Assembly: GCF_001647715.1 (NCBI RefSeq)
Contig: NZ_CP015600.1
Coordinates: 5,270,001 to 5,334,000, forward strand
Direction of reading: 5' to 3'
DNA length: 64,000 nt
DNA from: Pseudomonas antarctica
Lineage (GTDB): Bacteria > Pseudomonadota > Gammaproteobacteria > Pseudomonadales > Pseudomonadaceae
Within the stretch, counting starts at the first letter, position 1. The number at the start of each line of letters is the position of its first letter. This document shows positions 53,387 to 64,000 of the stretch, one piece after another. The position numbers and the translations under genes are program-made. The notes beneath the pieces were generated by a model. It did no database searches and had not been told where the DNA came from. It saw only the letters and a list, made by a program, of their open reading frames with translations.

Positions 53387-53478
53387 CCCGTAAAAAGGGC
53401 GCGCGAATCATAGCAGGGTGGGGTGGGATGGAACAGCGGGAACGGACAACCAGCACTGCCAGAGACAACGAAGATCAA

Positions 53479-53569
53479 ATGTGGGAGCGGGCTTGCTCGC
53501 GAAGGCGCTGGGTCAGCCAGTATATTCAGCGACTGACACACCGCTTTCGCGAGCAAGCCCGCTCCCACA
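53479..53569. repeat. REP-type inverted repeat pair (GAGC arms)
   Basis: ATGTGGGAGCGGGCTTGCTCGCGAA and, inverted, TTTCGCGAGCAAGCCCGCTCCCAC, between iscR and cysE. Confidence 0.88.
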
Positions 53570-53593
53570 GGGTCTTGCGGTGATTGCGAGACC

Positions 53594-54379
53594 TCAGCCA
53601 GCCTTGGTGGTGGCAGCCTCGTTCTTGATCTCGGCGAAGTCTTCTTCGCGCAGCTCAGGCAGGTCCTTGGCGCAGTAGCTGCTGCCCAGCTCCTTCAGCG
53701 CGCCGCACATACCGTCCAGCTTGCCGTCCACTGCCTGCAAGTGGTCAAGCAACTGGCCAATGGCGCGCGCCACCGGGTCGGGCATGTCTTCGCTGACGCC
53801 ATAGGCATCGAAACCGATCTTCTCCGCCATGGCCTTGCGCTTGGCTTCCTGCTCGTCGCCGACTTCCGGCTTGACGATGATGCGCCCAGGAATACCTACC
53901 ACGGTGGCGCCAGGCGGCACGGCCTTGGTGACCACGGCATTGGAGCCGACTTTGGCGCCCGCACCAACGGTAAACGGGCCAAGCACCTTGGCGCCCGCCC
54001 CCACTACCACACCATCACCCAGTGTCGGGTGGCGCTTGCCTTTGTTCCAGGTGGTGCCGCCCAGGGTCACACCCTGATAAAGGGTGACGTCATCACCGAT
54101 TTCGGCGGTCTCGCCAATCACAATGCCCATGCCATGGTCGATAAAGAAGCGACGCCCGACTTTGGCCCCCGGGTGAATCTCAATCCCCGTCAGCCAGCGA
54201 CCGAAGTTCGACACCAGCCGCGCCAGCCATTTCCAGCCCATACCCCACAGGGCGCCGGACAGGCGGTGAATCCAGATCGCGTGCATGCCCGGGTAGCAGG
54301 TCAGCACTTCAAAGGCGTTGCGCGCCGCCGGGTCACGGTGGAAAACACTCTGGATATCTTCTCGCAAACGCTCGAACAT
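53594..54379 (-). CDS. cysE: Serine O-acetyltransferase
   Basis: A 261-residue cytoplasmic enzyme that forms O-acetylserine for cysteine synthesis. The N-terminal helical part is followed by left-handed beta-helix hexapeptide repeats ([44 protein letters not shown]). Its cysteine feeds the isc system downstream. Start ATG 54379, 2 nt after trmJ. Confidence 0.96.
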   Translation of the reverse strand: MFERLREDIQSVFHRDPAARNAFEVLTCYPGMHAIWIHRLSGALWGMGWKWLARLVSNFGRWLTGIEIHPGAKVGRRFFIDHGMGIVIGETAEIGDDVTLYQGVTLGGTTWNKGKRHPTLGDGVVVGAGAKVLGPFTVGAGAKVGSNAVVTKAVPPGATVVGIPGRIIVKPEVGDEQEAKRKAMAEKIGFDAYGVSEDMPDPVARAIGQLLDHLQAVDGKLDGMCGALKELGSSYCAKDLPELREEDFAEIKNEAATTKAG

Positions 54380-54381
54380 TT

Positions 54382-55152
54382 TTAATCCTTCCGCTTAAGA
54401 AGCTCGCCACGGGCCGCTTTCTGGGTTTCCGTGAGGATGCCACGCAATATATTCATTTCCGCTCGGCTGACCGAGCTGCGCCCGTACAGGCGACGCAGGC
54501 GCGCCATCAAGTGCCGTGGTTTTTCCGGATCGAGGAATTCGATGGCCACCAGGGTTTGCTCCAGGTGCTCATAGAACCGCTCCAGCTCGTCCATGGTGGC
54601 CAACTCGCCACTTTTGGTCGACGCGACTTCATCCTTCTCTACCTTGCTCGGCTGACCTTCAGCGGCCAGCCAGGCCATGCGCACTTCATAACTCAACACC
54701 TGCACCGCCGCCCCGAGGTTCAGCGAGCTGAACTCAGGGTCGGATGGAATGTGCACGTGGTAATGACATCGCTGCAGCTCTTCATTGGTCAGGCCGGAAT
54801 CTTCACGACCGAACACCAGGGCGATTTCGGCACCGCCGGCGGCCTCTTCCACCACTTTGGTGCCGCATTCGCGCGGATCCAGCAGCGGCCAAGGGATACG
54901 ACGGTCGCGAGCGCTGGTGCCGAGCACCAGGTTGCAGCCGACCAACGCGTCTTCCAACGTGGCGACAACCTGGGCTTTTTCCAGGATGTCATTGGCGCCG
55001 GACGCACGGGCATCGGCCTCGTGGTGCGGGAACAGGCGCGGCTCGACCAGCACCAGGCGCGTCAGCCCCATGTTTTTCATGGCTCGCGCCACCCCGCCGA
55101 TGTTGCCGGGATGACTGGTATTGACCAAGACGACACGAATGTTTTGCAGCAA
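54382..55152 (-). CDS. trmJ: tRNA (cytidine/uridine-2'-O-) methyltransferase TrmJ
   Basis: A 256-residue SPOUT methyltransferase that modifies position 32 of several tRNAs. The start is TTG 55152 ([19 protein letters not shown]). The SAM-knot motifs [14 protein letters not shown] and [12 protein letters not shown] are clear. The C-terminal ~80 residues are RNA-binding. Divergent from suhB; first gene of trmJ-cysE. Confidence 0.95.
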   Translation of the reverse strand: MLQNIRVVLVNTSHPGNIGGVARAMKNMGLTRLVLVEPRLFPHHEADARASGANDILEKAQVVATLEDALVGCNLVLGTSARDRRIPWPLLDPRECGTKVVEEAAGGAEIALVFGREDSGLTNEELQRCHYHVHIPSDPEFSSLNLGAAVQVLSYEVRMAWLAAEGQPSKVEKDEVASTKSGELATMDELERFYEHLEQTLVAIEFLDPEKPRHLMARLRRLYGRSSVSRAEMNILRGILTETQKAARGELLKRKD

Positions 55153-55297
55153 GGGAGGCGCTCTCGGACACGGGAAAGGGGAGCAAATCTTACAGAACAG
55201 CCTAAGGTTATGCCATGAAAGGTAACGTCGTCCTTCACCTGAAGAAAGTTTCTGCTAGAATGCCCGGCTTTCTTTAACAACCTTAGGTGACACATCC
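55153..55297. promoter_or_regulatory. Divergent trmJ / suhB promoter region
   Basis: A 145-base gap. A likely suhB promoter is TTCACC, 16 nt, TAGAAT at about 55234-55261. Confidence 0.45.
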
Positions 55298-56113
55298 ATG
55301 CAGCCCATGCTGAATATCGCGCTGCGCGCCGCCCGCAGCGCCAGTGAATTGATCTTCCGCTCCATCGAGCGCCTGGATACCATCAAGGTCGACGAAAAAG
55401 ACGCCAAGGATTATGTATCCGAGGTGGATCGCGCCGCCGAACAGAAAATCATCGACGCGCTGCGCAAGGCCTACCCTACCCACGGCATCCTCGGCGAAGA
55501 AACCGGCTTGCACAAAGGCAGCGGCGAAGGCGAAGACTACCTGTGGATCATCGACCCACTGGATGGCACCACCAACTTCCTGCGCGGCATCCCACACTTT
55601 GCCGTGAGCATTGCCTGCAAATACCGTGGCCGCCTGGAACACGCTGTCGTGCTCGACCCGGTTCGCCAGGAAGAATTCACCGCCAGCCGTGGCCGTGGCG
55701 CCCAGCTGAACGGTCGTCGCCTGCGTGTAAGCGGTCGTACCAGCCTGGACGGCGCCCTGCTGGGCACTGGCTTCCCGTTCCGTGACGACCAGATGGACAA
55801 CCTGGAAAACTACCTGGGCATGTTCCGCGCCCTGGTTGGCCAAACCGCCGGCATCCGTCGCGCCGGTGCTGCCAGCCTGGACCTGGCTTATGTTGCCGCC
55901 GGTCGTTTTGATGCGTTCTGGGAGTCGGGCCTGTCCGAGTGGGACATGGCGGCAGGCGCCCTGCTGATCCAGGAAGCGGGTGGCCTGGTGAGCGACTTCA
56001 CCGGTGGTCACGACTTCCTTGAGAAAGGCCACGTCGTTGCCGGTAACACCAAATGCTTCAAGGCAGTATTGACGGCGATCCAGCCGCACCTGCCGGCTTC
56101 GCTGAAGCGTTAA
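55298..56113 (+). CDS. suhB: Inositol-1-monophosphatase SuhB
   Basis: A 271-residue Mg-dependent phosphatase. Metal motifs are GEETG, IDPLDGTTNFLRG and EWDMAAGALLIQEAGG. In bacteria SuhB also binds NusA in rRNA antitermination complexes. Start ATG 55298. Followed by a strong terminator. Confidence 0.96.
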   Translation: MQPMLNIALRAARSASELIFRSIERLDTIKVDEKDAKDYVSEVDRAAEQKIIDALRKAYPTHGILGEETGLHKGSGEGEDYLWIIDPLDGTTNFLRGIPHFAVSIACKYRGRLEHAVVLDPVRQEEFTASRGRGAQLNGRRLRVSGRTSLDGALLGTGFPFRDDQMDNLENYLGMFRALVGQTAGIRRAGAASLDLAYVAAGRFDAFWESGLSEWDMAAGALLIQEAGGLVSDFTGGHDFLEKGHVVAGNTKCFKAVLTAIQPHLPASLKR

Positions 56114-56124
56114 GCGAGCGAGCA

Positions 56125-56154
56125 CAAAAAAGCACCCCGAGGGGTGCTTTTTTT
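56125..56154 (+). terminator. suhB terminator
   Basis: AAAAGCACCCC-GA-GGGGTGCTTTTTTT. Confidence 0.94.
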
Positions 56155-56202
56155 ATGCCTGGGATTTGGGCGATACGGCAATTCCAGCTACAACCGATAC
56201 CC

Positions 56203-56296
56203 AATGTGGGAGCGGGCTTGCTCGCGAAAGCGGTGGGTCAGTCAATAAATCTGTTGATTGACACTACGCCTTGGCGAGCAAGCCCGCTCCCACATT
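56203..56296. repeat. REP-type inverted repeat pair (GAGC arms)
   Basis: ATGTGGGAGCGGGCTTGCTCGCGAA and, inverted, TTGGCGAGCAAGCCCGCTCCCAC. One base differs in the second arm. Confidence 0.87.
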
Positions 56297-56318
56297 TTGA
56301 ACCGCACCCGACTTGGAA

Positions 56319-56861
56319 TTACTGCTGGTTCTGACCCAGGATCAGACGACCTTCTTTATCCACTGGAATCTGGCCACCGGGATCACGGTCCATGCGCACC
56401 GAACCTTCCTTGCCATCCAGGGTGTACCGCACGTCATAGCCGACAACTTTGTCGCTGATGTCGTTGACGGTGTTACAACGGGTTTGCGTAGTGGTGTAGG
56501 TATCGCGGTTCTGCATGCCTTCCTGAACCTTGTTACCGGCGTAACCGCCACCCACCGCACCGGCTACAGTCGCCAGCTTCTTGCCATTACCGCCACCGAC
56601 CTGGTTGCCCAACAGGCCACCCGCCAGCGCACCGACCACGGTACCGACGATTTGATGTTGATCCTGCACAGGCTTCTGCCGGGTCACGGCGACGTCCTTA
56701 CAGACTTCGCGCGGGGTTTTAATCTGGGTTTTCACCGGCTGCACCGCCAGCACTTGCGCATACTCAGGGCCGCTTTTTACCAGGCTGTAGGTGGCAACAG
56801 CACCCCCGGCAGTCACACCGACAGCACCCAATACCGCACCAACCAGCAACGACTTGTTCAC
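56319..56861 (-). CDS. Glycine-zipper 2TM-domain envelope protein
   Basis: A 180-residue protein. The N-terminus (KSLLVGAVLGAVGVTAGGAVATYSL) is an uncleaved signal or membrane helix. Residues ~75-110 form a glycine zipper (VVGALAGGLLGNQVGGG...AGAVGGGYAGNK). This pattern is found in outer-membrane-linked proteins of the SlyB/Rick-17kDa class. Start GTG 56861 has AGGAGG upstream. Function not known. Confidence 0.8.
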   Translation of the reverse strand: MNKSLLVGAVLGAVGVTAGGAVATYSLVKSGPEYAQVLAVQPVKTQIKTPREVCKDVAVTRQKPVQDQHQIVGTVVGALAGGLLGNQVGGGNGKKLATVAGAVGGGYAGNKVQEGMQNRDTYTTTQTRCNTVNDISDKVVGYDVRYTLDGKEGSVRMDRDPGGQIPVDKEGRLILGQNQQ

Positions 56862-56922
56862 GTGAACCTCCTGACCATCACAAACGGACCGAAACGTCCG
56901 CGCTATACCCAGCCTTGGAGCG

Positions 56923-56960
56923 AAAAAAAAGGCGCGAGTTCAATACTCGCGCCTTCTTTG
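56923..56960 (-). terminator. Terminator of the queA-secF operon
   Basis: Minus strand AAGGCGCGAG-TATTGAA-CTCGCGCCTTTTTTTT, 25 nt after secF. A symmetrical hairpin that may work both ways. Confidence 0.92.
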
Positions 56961-56984
56961 TAACAGCGTTTCAACAAGCGCCCA

Positions 56985-57899
56985 TCAAGGGCGGTCGTCG
57001 ACCTCCTTGCCGGTAGTGGCAGGCGGGATCAAATCCTCGCTGTTGAGGTTCAGCCAGATCAGCACCACGTTGGCGATGTAGATCGACGAGTAGGTGCCCG
57101 CCAGAACGCCGATGAACAGCGCCAGGGAGAAGCCCCACAGGTTGTCGCCACCGAAGATCATCAGCGCAGCAATCGCCAGCAAGGTGGAGATCGACGTCGC
57201 CATGGTCCGCAGCAGGGTCTGAGTGGTGGAAACGTTGATGTTCTCGATCAGCGACGCCTTGCGCAGTACGCGGAAGTTCTCACGAACCCGGTCGAATACC
57301 ACGATGGTGTCATTGAGGGAGTAACCAATGATCGCCAGCACCGCCGCCAATACCGTCAGGTCGAAGGTAATCTGGAAGTACGCCAGGATACCCACGGTCA
57401 CGATGACGTCGTGGATCAGCGACACAATGGCGCCTACACCGAACTTCCACTGAAAGCGGAACGCCAGGTAGATCATGATGCCGGCCAGCGCCATCAGCAT
57501 GCCGAGGCCGCCCTGGTCGCGCAGCTCTTCACCGACCTGCGGGCCCACGAACTCGACGCGCTTGACCGACGCCGGGTTGTCGCCGCCGACCTTCTGCAAG
57601 GCCTCGGCTACCTGGTGACCCAGTTGTGGATCTTCGCCCGGCATACGCACCAGCAGGTCGGTGGTTGCACCGAAGCTCTGCACGATGGCTTCGTGATAGC
57701 CGGCCTTGACCAGCTCGTTGCGCACCAGAGTAACGTCGGCCGGCTTCTCGTAGGTCAGCTCGATGAGCGTACCGCCGGTGAAATCCAGACCGTAGTTCAG
57801 CCCCTTATGGAACCAGCTGAACAACGCCAGAACGGTGAGGACCATGGTGAAGCCGAACGCAACGTTGCGAACGCCCATGAAGTTGATTGTACGTAACAT
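56985..57899 (-). CDS. secF: Protein translocase subunit SecF
   Basis: A 304-residue inner membrane protein with six predicted helices and a periplasmic loop (~residues 35-130). It works with SecD to drive proteins across the membrane using the proton gradient. The DFTGGTLIEL motif and the 'GYSLNDTIVVFDRVREN' motif are typical. Start ATG 57899. It starts 9 nt after secD. Confidence 0.96.
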   Translation of the reverse strand: MLRTINFMGVRNVAFGFTMVLTVLALFSWFHKGLNYGLDFTGGTLIELTYEKPADVTLVRNELVKAGYHEAIVQSFGATTDLLVRMPGEDPQLGHQVAEALQKVGGDNPASVKRVEFVGPQVGEELRDQGGLGMLMALAGIMIYLAFRFQWKFGVGAIVSLIHDVIVTVGILAYFQITFDLTVLAAVLAIIGYSLNDTIVVFDRVRENFRVLRKASLIENINVSTTQTLLRTMATSISTLLAIAALMIFGGDNLWGFSLALFIGVLAGTYSSIYIANVVLIWLNLNSEDLIPPATTGKEVDDRP

Positions 57900-57908
57900 G
57901 GCAGCCCC

Positions 57909-59777
57909 TTAAATCCACAACTTCTTGAAGTCACGCCCGCCAAAGATCAGGTTGACCATTGCGCGGGTCACCATGATGGCCGTGAACATCGAGGTAAAGA
58001 TACCGAGGGACATGGTCACCGCAAAACCTTTGACCGGGCCGGTGCCCATGGCAAAGAGAATCCCGCCGACCAGCAAGGTGGTCAAGTTGGAGTCGAGAAT
58101 CGCGGTAAATGCCCGGCCGAAGCCTTCGTTGATTGCACGCTGTACGGTCATGCCCGCCGCGATCTCTTCACGAATCCGCGAGAAGATCAGTACGTTGGCG
58201 TCTACCGCCATGCCCATGGTGAGCACGATACCGGCGATACCCGGCAGGGTCAGCGTAGCGCCCAGCAGCGACATCAGGGCCAGCAGCATGACCATGTTGC
58301 CCGCGAGGGCCACGGTGGCGATGACGCCGAAGAAGCGGTAGATGGCGATGATGAACAGCGACACAAACAGCATGCCCCACAAGGCTGCGTCGATACCCTT
58401 GGTGATGTTGTCGGCACCCAGGCTCGGGCCAATGGTGCGTTCTTCAGCGAAGTACATCGGCGCCGCCAGGCCACCGGCACGCAGCAACAGCGCCAGTTCG
58501 GACGACTCGCCCTGGCCGTTCAGGCCAGTGATGCGGAATTGAGCACCCAGCGGCGACTGGATGGTCGCCAGGCTGATGATCTTCTTCTCTTCCTTGAAGG
58601 TCTGCACCGGCACGTCTTTCTCGACACCGTTGACCATTTGCTTGGTGTAGGTGGTAACCGGGCGTTGCTCGATGAAGATTACCGCCATGCTGCGGCCGAC
58701 GTTGCTGCGCGTGGCGCGGCTCATCAGTTCGCCGCCATGACCATCCAGACGGATGTTCACTTCAGGCGTGCCGTGCTCGCCAAAGCCAGCCTTGGCGTCA
58801 GTCACCTGGTCACCGGTGATGATCAAGCCACGCTCGATCAACGCTGGAGGACGGTTACCTTCACGGAACTCGAACTCTTCGGCAGTGGCGCGCGAAGCAC
58901 CCGGCTCAGCGGCCAGACGGAATTCCAGGTTGGCCGTTTTACCCAGGATACGCTTGGCTTCAGCAGTGTCCTGCACGCCCGGCAGTTCAACCACGATGCG
59001 GTTGGCGCCCTGACGCTGAACGATCGGCTCGGCCACACCCAGCTCGTTGACGCGGTTACGTACCGTGGTCAAGTTCTGCTTGATGGAGTATTCACGGATT
59101 TCCGCCAGCTTGGCCGGGGTCATCGCCAGACGCAGTACAGGTTGACCATTGAGGTCGGCCGGTACGATGTCGAAATCATTGAAGTTCTTGCGGATCAGCG
59201 CACGGGCCTGTTCGCGGGAAGCTTCGTCAGAGAAGCCCAGCTGGATGGCACCGTTGAGCTGCGGCAGGCTGCGATAACGCAGTTTCTCTTTACGCAGCAG
59301 GCTCTTCACATCGCCTTCGTAGACTTTCAGGCGTGCGTCGAGGGCTTTGTCCATGTCGACTTCCAGCAGGAAGTGCACACCACCGGACAAGTCCAGACCC
59401 AGCTTCATCGGGTGCGCGCCAATGCTGCGCAGCCATTTTGGCGTGGTCTGTGCCAGGTTCAGCGCGACAACGTAGTCATCACCCATGGCCTTGCGCACAA
59501 CGTCTTTGGCCGGCAGTTGGTCTTCTGCCTTGGTCAGGCGCAACAAGCCGCCCTTAGCATCAGCCGCCAATGTTGCCGCTTTAACCTGGATGCCCGCGTC
59601 GTTGAGCGCTTTGCTCGCGCGTTCCAGGTCAGCCTGATTGACCTGCAGCGAAGTGCTGGCGCCCGTGATCTGGATCGCAGGGTCATCAGGATAAAGATTG
59701 GGAGCGGAATAAATAAAACCGATCGCCAGCACCGCCAGGATCAGTACGTATTTCCACAGAGGGTATTTGTTCAGCAT
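57909..59777 (-). CDS. secD: Protein translocase subunit SecD
   Basis: A 622-residue membrane protein. One N-terminal helix precedes a ~400-residue periplasmic region; five helices follow at the C-terminus. GLDLSGGVHFLLEVD and GMAVDANVLIFSRIREE are the family signatures. Start ATG 59777; a GTG one codon earlier is possible. It is translated with yajC and secF. Confidence 0.96.
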   Translation of the reverse strand: MLNKYPLWKYVLILAVLAIGFIYSAPNLYPDDPAIQITGASTSLQVNQADLERASKALNDAGIQVKAATLAADAKGGLLRLTKAEDQLPAKDVVRKAMGDDYVVALNLAQTTPKWLRSIGAHPMKLGLDLSGGVHFLLEVDMDKALDARLKVYEGDVKSLLRKEKLRYRSLPQLNGAIQLGFSDEASREQARALIRKNFNDFDIVPADLNGQPVLRLAMTPAKLAEIREYSIKQNLTTVRNRVNELGVAEPIVQRQGANRIVVELPGVQDTAEAKRILGKTANLEFRLAAEPGASRATAEEFEFREGNRPPALIERGLIITGDQVTDAKAGFGEHGTPEVNIRLDGHGGELMSRATRSNVGRSMAVIFIEQRPVTTYTKQMVNGVEKDVPVQTFKEEKKIISLATIQSPLGAQFRITGLNGQGESSELALLLRAGGLAAPMYFAEERTIGPSLGADNITKGIDAALWGMLFVSLFIIAIYRFFGVIATVALAGNMVMLLALMSLLGATLTLPGIAGIVLTMGMAVDANVLIFSRIREEIAAGMTVQRAINEGFGRAFTAILDSNLTTLLVGGILFAMGTGPVKGFAVTMSLGIFTSMFTAIMVTRAMVNLIFGGRDFKKLWI

Positions 59778-59839
59778 CACGCCGCCCGCTTATAACGCGG
59801 GGCGCCTTGCGCGCCCCGTCGATTGGTAAAAGTTGTTAC

Positions 59840-60178
59840 TCAGATCGCTTTGAGCGTGCCTTTTGGCAACGTGGCGGCGATGGCGCCCTTCTGGAACTTC
59901 ATTTCGACGGTGTCGGAGACTTCCAGAATCACGAAAGCATCGGAAACCTTGGTGATCTTGCCGGCGATGCCGCCAGTGGTCACGACTTCGTCGCCTTTCT
60001 GCAGGCTGCCCAGCAGGTTTTTCTGCTCTTTGGCGCGCTTGGCCTGTGGACGCCAGATCATCAGGTAGAAGATGACCAGGAAGCCGACCAGGAAAATCCA
60101 CTCGAAACCACCGCCCATTGGGCCGGCAGCGGCAGGCGCAGCGGCGTCAGCCATGGCATTAGAGATAAAAAAGCTCAT
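59840..60178 (-). CDS. yajC: Preprotein translocase accessory subunit YajC
   Basis: A 112-residue protein with one membrane helix (WIFLVGFLVIFYLMIW, ~25-42) and a cytoplasmic domain containing RPQAKRAKEQ and GDEVVTTGGI. It associates with SecDF. Start ATG 60178. Confidence 0.95.
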   Translation of the reverse strand: MSFFISNAMADAAAPAAAGPMGGGFEWIFLVGFLVIFYLMIWRPQAKRAKEQKNLLGSLQKGDEVVTTGGIAGKITKVSDAFVILEVSDTVEMKFQKGAIAATLPKGTLKAI

Positions 60179-60221
60179 TTAGCACTCCAGTTGCAAATAG
60201 TGAATCTTAGGGTCGGAAAAC

Positions 60222-62407
<2,186 letters not shown>

Positions 62408-62515
62408 GATGGGGTTCGTCTAGCAGGGCCGGGAAGTCTAGCGGAAATAGTGAAAATAGACCATGAAACGTGATTGACCAACGGTAATCTCATCTCTATA
62501 CTTCGCCGCCATTGA

Positions 62516-62600
62516 GCCCTGATGGCGGAATTGGTAGACGCGGCGGATTCAAAATCCGTTTTCGAAAGGAGTGGGAGTTCGAGTCTCCCTCGGGGCACCA
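62516..62600 (+). tRNA. tRNA-Leu (CAA anticodon)
   Basis: An 85-nt class II tRNA. Acceptor stem GCCCTGA pairs with TCGGGGC, followed by an encoded CCA. The anticodon loop TTCAAAA gives CAA, reading UUG. The long variable arm and GTTCGAGTC T-loop are typical of tRNA-Leu. It is transcribed alone from the divergent gap with queA. Confidence 0.96.
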
Positions 62601-62606
62601 TCTTAA

Positions 62607-62638
62607 AGAAAGACCTTGAAATTCAAGGTCTTTTTTTT
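62607..62638 (+). terminator. tRNA-Leu terminator
   Basis: AAAGACCTTGAA-ATTCAAGGTCTTTTTTTT, a perfect AGACCTTGAA/TTCAAGGTCT stem. Confidence 0.93.
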
Positions 62639-62694
62639 CGCCTGTAGAAAAGTGCGTATGCACGGGCGAACGCAGACGTTGAGGAGCCGGGACC

Positions 62695-63024
62695 ATGGAA
62701 TTGACGCTGGAAGCTGTGGCGCTTTTTGCTCTCAAGCTGGTGCATGAGACCGAAGGCGCGAGCCCGATTCTGCGGGATGATTTGGTCATGGACGGGTATG
62801 AGCGGGAAGTGTTCGGGTTGTTGGTGCGCCAGGGGGATTTGGCCACGATTCAGGTGAAGCTTGATGAGTGTATTGCCCAGGCACTGAATACGTTAGGCGG
62901 TGCCGACACCGTACTCGGGCGTGAATTGCTCAAGCTGTCCGCCGATGTACAACAGGTCCACAGCCTTGATGAGCTAAGCCCGCCGCTGATTACTCTCAAG
63001 GACTACCTGAAAGATATCCAGTGA
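62695..63024 (+). CDS. Conserved hypothetical protein, small helical
   Basis: A 109-residue soluble protein made of helices, not recognised. Start ATG 62695 has GAGGAG 8 nt upstream. No membrane or signal segment. It lies after tRNA-Leu and ends tail-to-tail, overlapping the end of a LysE-type exporter by 51 bp. Function unknown. Confidence 0.72.
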   Translation: MELTLEAVALFALKLVHETEGASPILRDDLVMDGYEREVFGLLVRQGDLATIQVKLDECIAQALNTLGGADTVLGRELLKLSADVQQVHSLDELSPPLITLKDYLKDIQ

Positions 63025-63621
63025 GTCGGTGATCAACACACCGGCCAGATACACCATCAATACGGCGACGCCAGCGTCCAGGCATCGCCAGACCACCGGT
63101 GAACGAAACAGCCCGGCCAATCGCTGACATCCCAGCGCCAGCACCATAAACCACACCAACGATGCCGTCATGGCACCGGTTGCGAACAGCACTTGTTGGC
63201 CTGCGGGTTTGGCAGCACCCATAGCGCCGATCAGCACGACCGTATCGAGCCATGCGTATGGGTTGGCAAAGCCGAGCACCACCGCCGTACGTAACAGCCC
63301 GCGTTGCGAATTGCCGCCCTGAGTGTCCGGCATGGACTGGTTACGGATGCAGGCCAATAAGCGCTGGGCACCAAACCACAGTAGATAAAGCGCGCCGGAC
63401 AGCAGCATTAGCACCATCACCTCTGGCCAACTTCCCAGCAGCGAACCTAAACCCGTGACGCCAAAAGCGATCAGCAGGATGTCGGCCAAAACACAAATAG
63501 CGACCACGCCCCAAATAGGGCCACGGCCGACAGCTTGGCGAATGACCAATGTATCTTTAGGCCCTGGGGCAACAAATAGCCCGAGGCCAAGTACCAGCCC
63601 CTCGATAAAGTAAGGCGTCAT
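62974..63621 (-). CDS. LysE-family amino-acid exporter
   Basis: A 215-residue inner membrane protein with six hydrophobic segments and the LysE/ArgO hallmarks: VAPGPKDTLVIRQAVGRG near the N-terminus and GFANPYAWLDTVVLIG in the middle. Such proteins export basic or other amino acids. Start ATG 63621 follows AAGGTAG. Substrate is not determinable here. Confidence 0.88.
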   Translation of the reverse strand: MTPYFIEGLVLGLGLFVAPGPKDTLVIRQAVGRGPIWGVVAICVLADILLIAFGVTGLGSLLGSWPEVMVLMLLSGALYLLWFGAQRLLACIRNQSMPDTQGGNSQRGLLRTAVVLGFANPYAWLDTVVLIGAMGAAKPAGQQVLFATGAMTASLVWFMVLALGCQRLAGLFRSPVVWRCLDAGVAVLMVYLAGVLITDSLDIFQVVLESNQRRA

Positions 63622-63755
63622 GGCTACCTTTCAATCCTGGTGTAAAGGAATGCAACACACGCCAGAATCCCAAGGCGTAGCGCGGCGTGTAGTGTGCATA
63701 CCTCGCTAAACGCAGCGGCGAGCAGGTTGTCTTTTTTGGCGTACAAAGGTGAGGC

Positions 63756-64000
63756 ATGACGATCAGGACGCGGGATACCCTAAGGGCGCTGATTACTCGA
63801 CGCAGCCGGGAACTGGGCAAATCCATGACCACCCTGGCCAAGGAAGCTGGCATTTCCAGAACCTATCTCTACGGATTGGCAGGCGGCGCCTCGCAAGATC
63901 CCTCGGTACGTACACTGATCAAACTCGCCAAGGCGTTGCAGGTTTCGCCGCTGCTGCTGTTCCGCTACTTCGCCGACCTGGCAGGCGCTCCGGCTGACGC
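63756..64000 (+). CDS. XRE-family helix-turn-helix regulator, 5' part (truncated by window end)
   Basis: From ATG 63756, preceded by AAGGTGAGG, an open frame runs to the window end (81 codons). It contains an XRE-type helix-turn-helix: SRELGKSMTTLAKEAGISRT, then LIKLAKALQVSPLLLF. The C-terminal part lies outside the window. Divergent from the LysE-type exporter 134 bp away, which it may regulate. Other Pseudomonas relatives carry a C-terminal sensor; not visible here. Confidence 0.8.
   Translation, partial: MTIRTRDTLRALITRRSRELGKSMTTLAKEAGISRTYLYGLAGGASQDPSVRTLIKLAKALQVSPLLLFRYFADLAGAPAD

Noticed and set aside
53295..53468. Longer N-terminus for IscR
   Set aside because: It would translate the IscR binding sites; the family starts at [11 protein letters not shown].

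Overview
The window reads as chromosomal DNA of a Pseudomonas of the fluorescens group. The evidence is the high GC content, the fused EIIA-HPr-EI phosphotransferase proteins, the typical gammaproteobacterial orders (iscRSUA-hscBA-fdx-iscX; ndk-rlmN-pilF-rodZ-ispG-hisS-yfgM-bamB-der; queA-tgt-yajC-secD-secF; guaB-guaA), a DUF6124 gene, and ten copies of a REP-type inverted repeat with GTGGGAGCGGGCTTG/CTCGCGA-like arms. Species identity is inference from style, not from a search.

Layout. 1-5460: 3' part of an N-acetylglucosamine operon (nagA end, SIS-type glucosamine-6-P deaminase, EIIA-HPr-EI, EIICB). 5461-7587: small accessory genes (DUF6124 with a structured leader; a two-gene nucleotidyltransferase module) among repeats. 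7588-13547: purL with a coupled YqfO-like gene, then mltF. 13686-22154: a complete trehalose PTS locus (Cys-less EIIB-like protein, EIIA-HPr-EI, porin, phosphotrehalase treC, EIIBC treB, divergent repressor treR with two operators). 22360-26168: a 3.8-kb island inserted at the 3' end of guaA, bounded by a 15-bp direct repeat. It holds a colicin/S-pyocin-like bacteriocin, its presumed immunity gene, a LexA box and a decayed integrase. 26155-29328: guaBA. 29433-38183: a Zn-ribbon-like protein, a TauE permease with divergent LysR, xseA, an M23 peptidase, leuA with a candidate leader peptide, and an omega-amidase/aminotransferase pair. 38378-47608: der to ndk. 47697-55152: the isc cluster, cysE and trmJ. 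55298-61346: suhB, a glycine-zipper protein, secF/secD/yajC/tgt. 61343-64000: queA, tRNA-Leu(CAA), a hypothetical gene, a LysE-type exporter and a truncated XRE regulator.

How the genes work together. The nag and tre loci are two parallel sugar PTS systems. Each carries its own soluble EIIA-HPr-EI polyprotein and an EIIBC permease, and each ends in a second EIIB-like domain lacking the phosphorylated cysteine. The isc block makes and transfers Fe-S clusters used by neighbours such as ispG and rlmN. Most of the remainder is ordinary housekeeping. The accessory signals most worth checking are the guaA island with an unassigned toxin domain, the covarying ~93-bp element duplicated on both sides of the nucleotidyltransferase module, and the leader of the DUF6124 gene, which can hide its own ribosome binding site.
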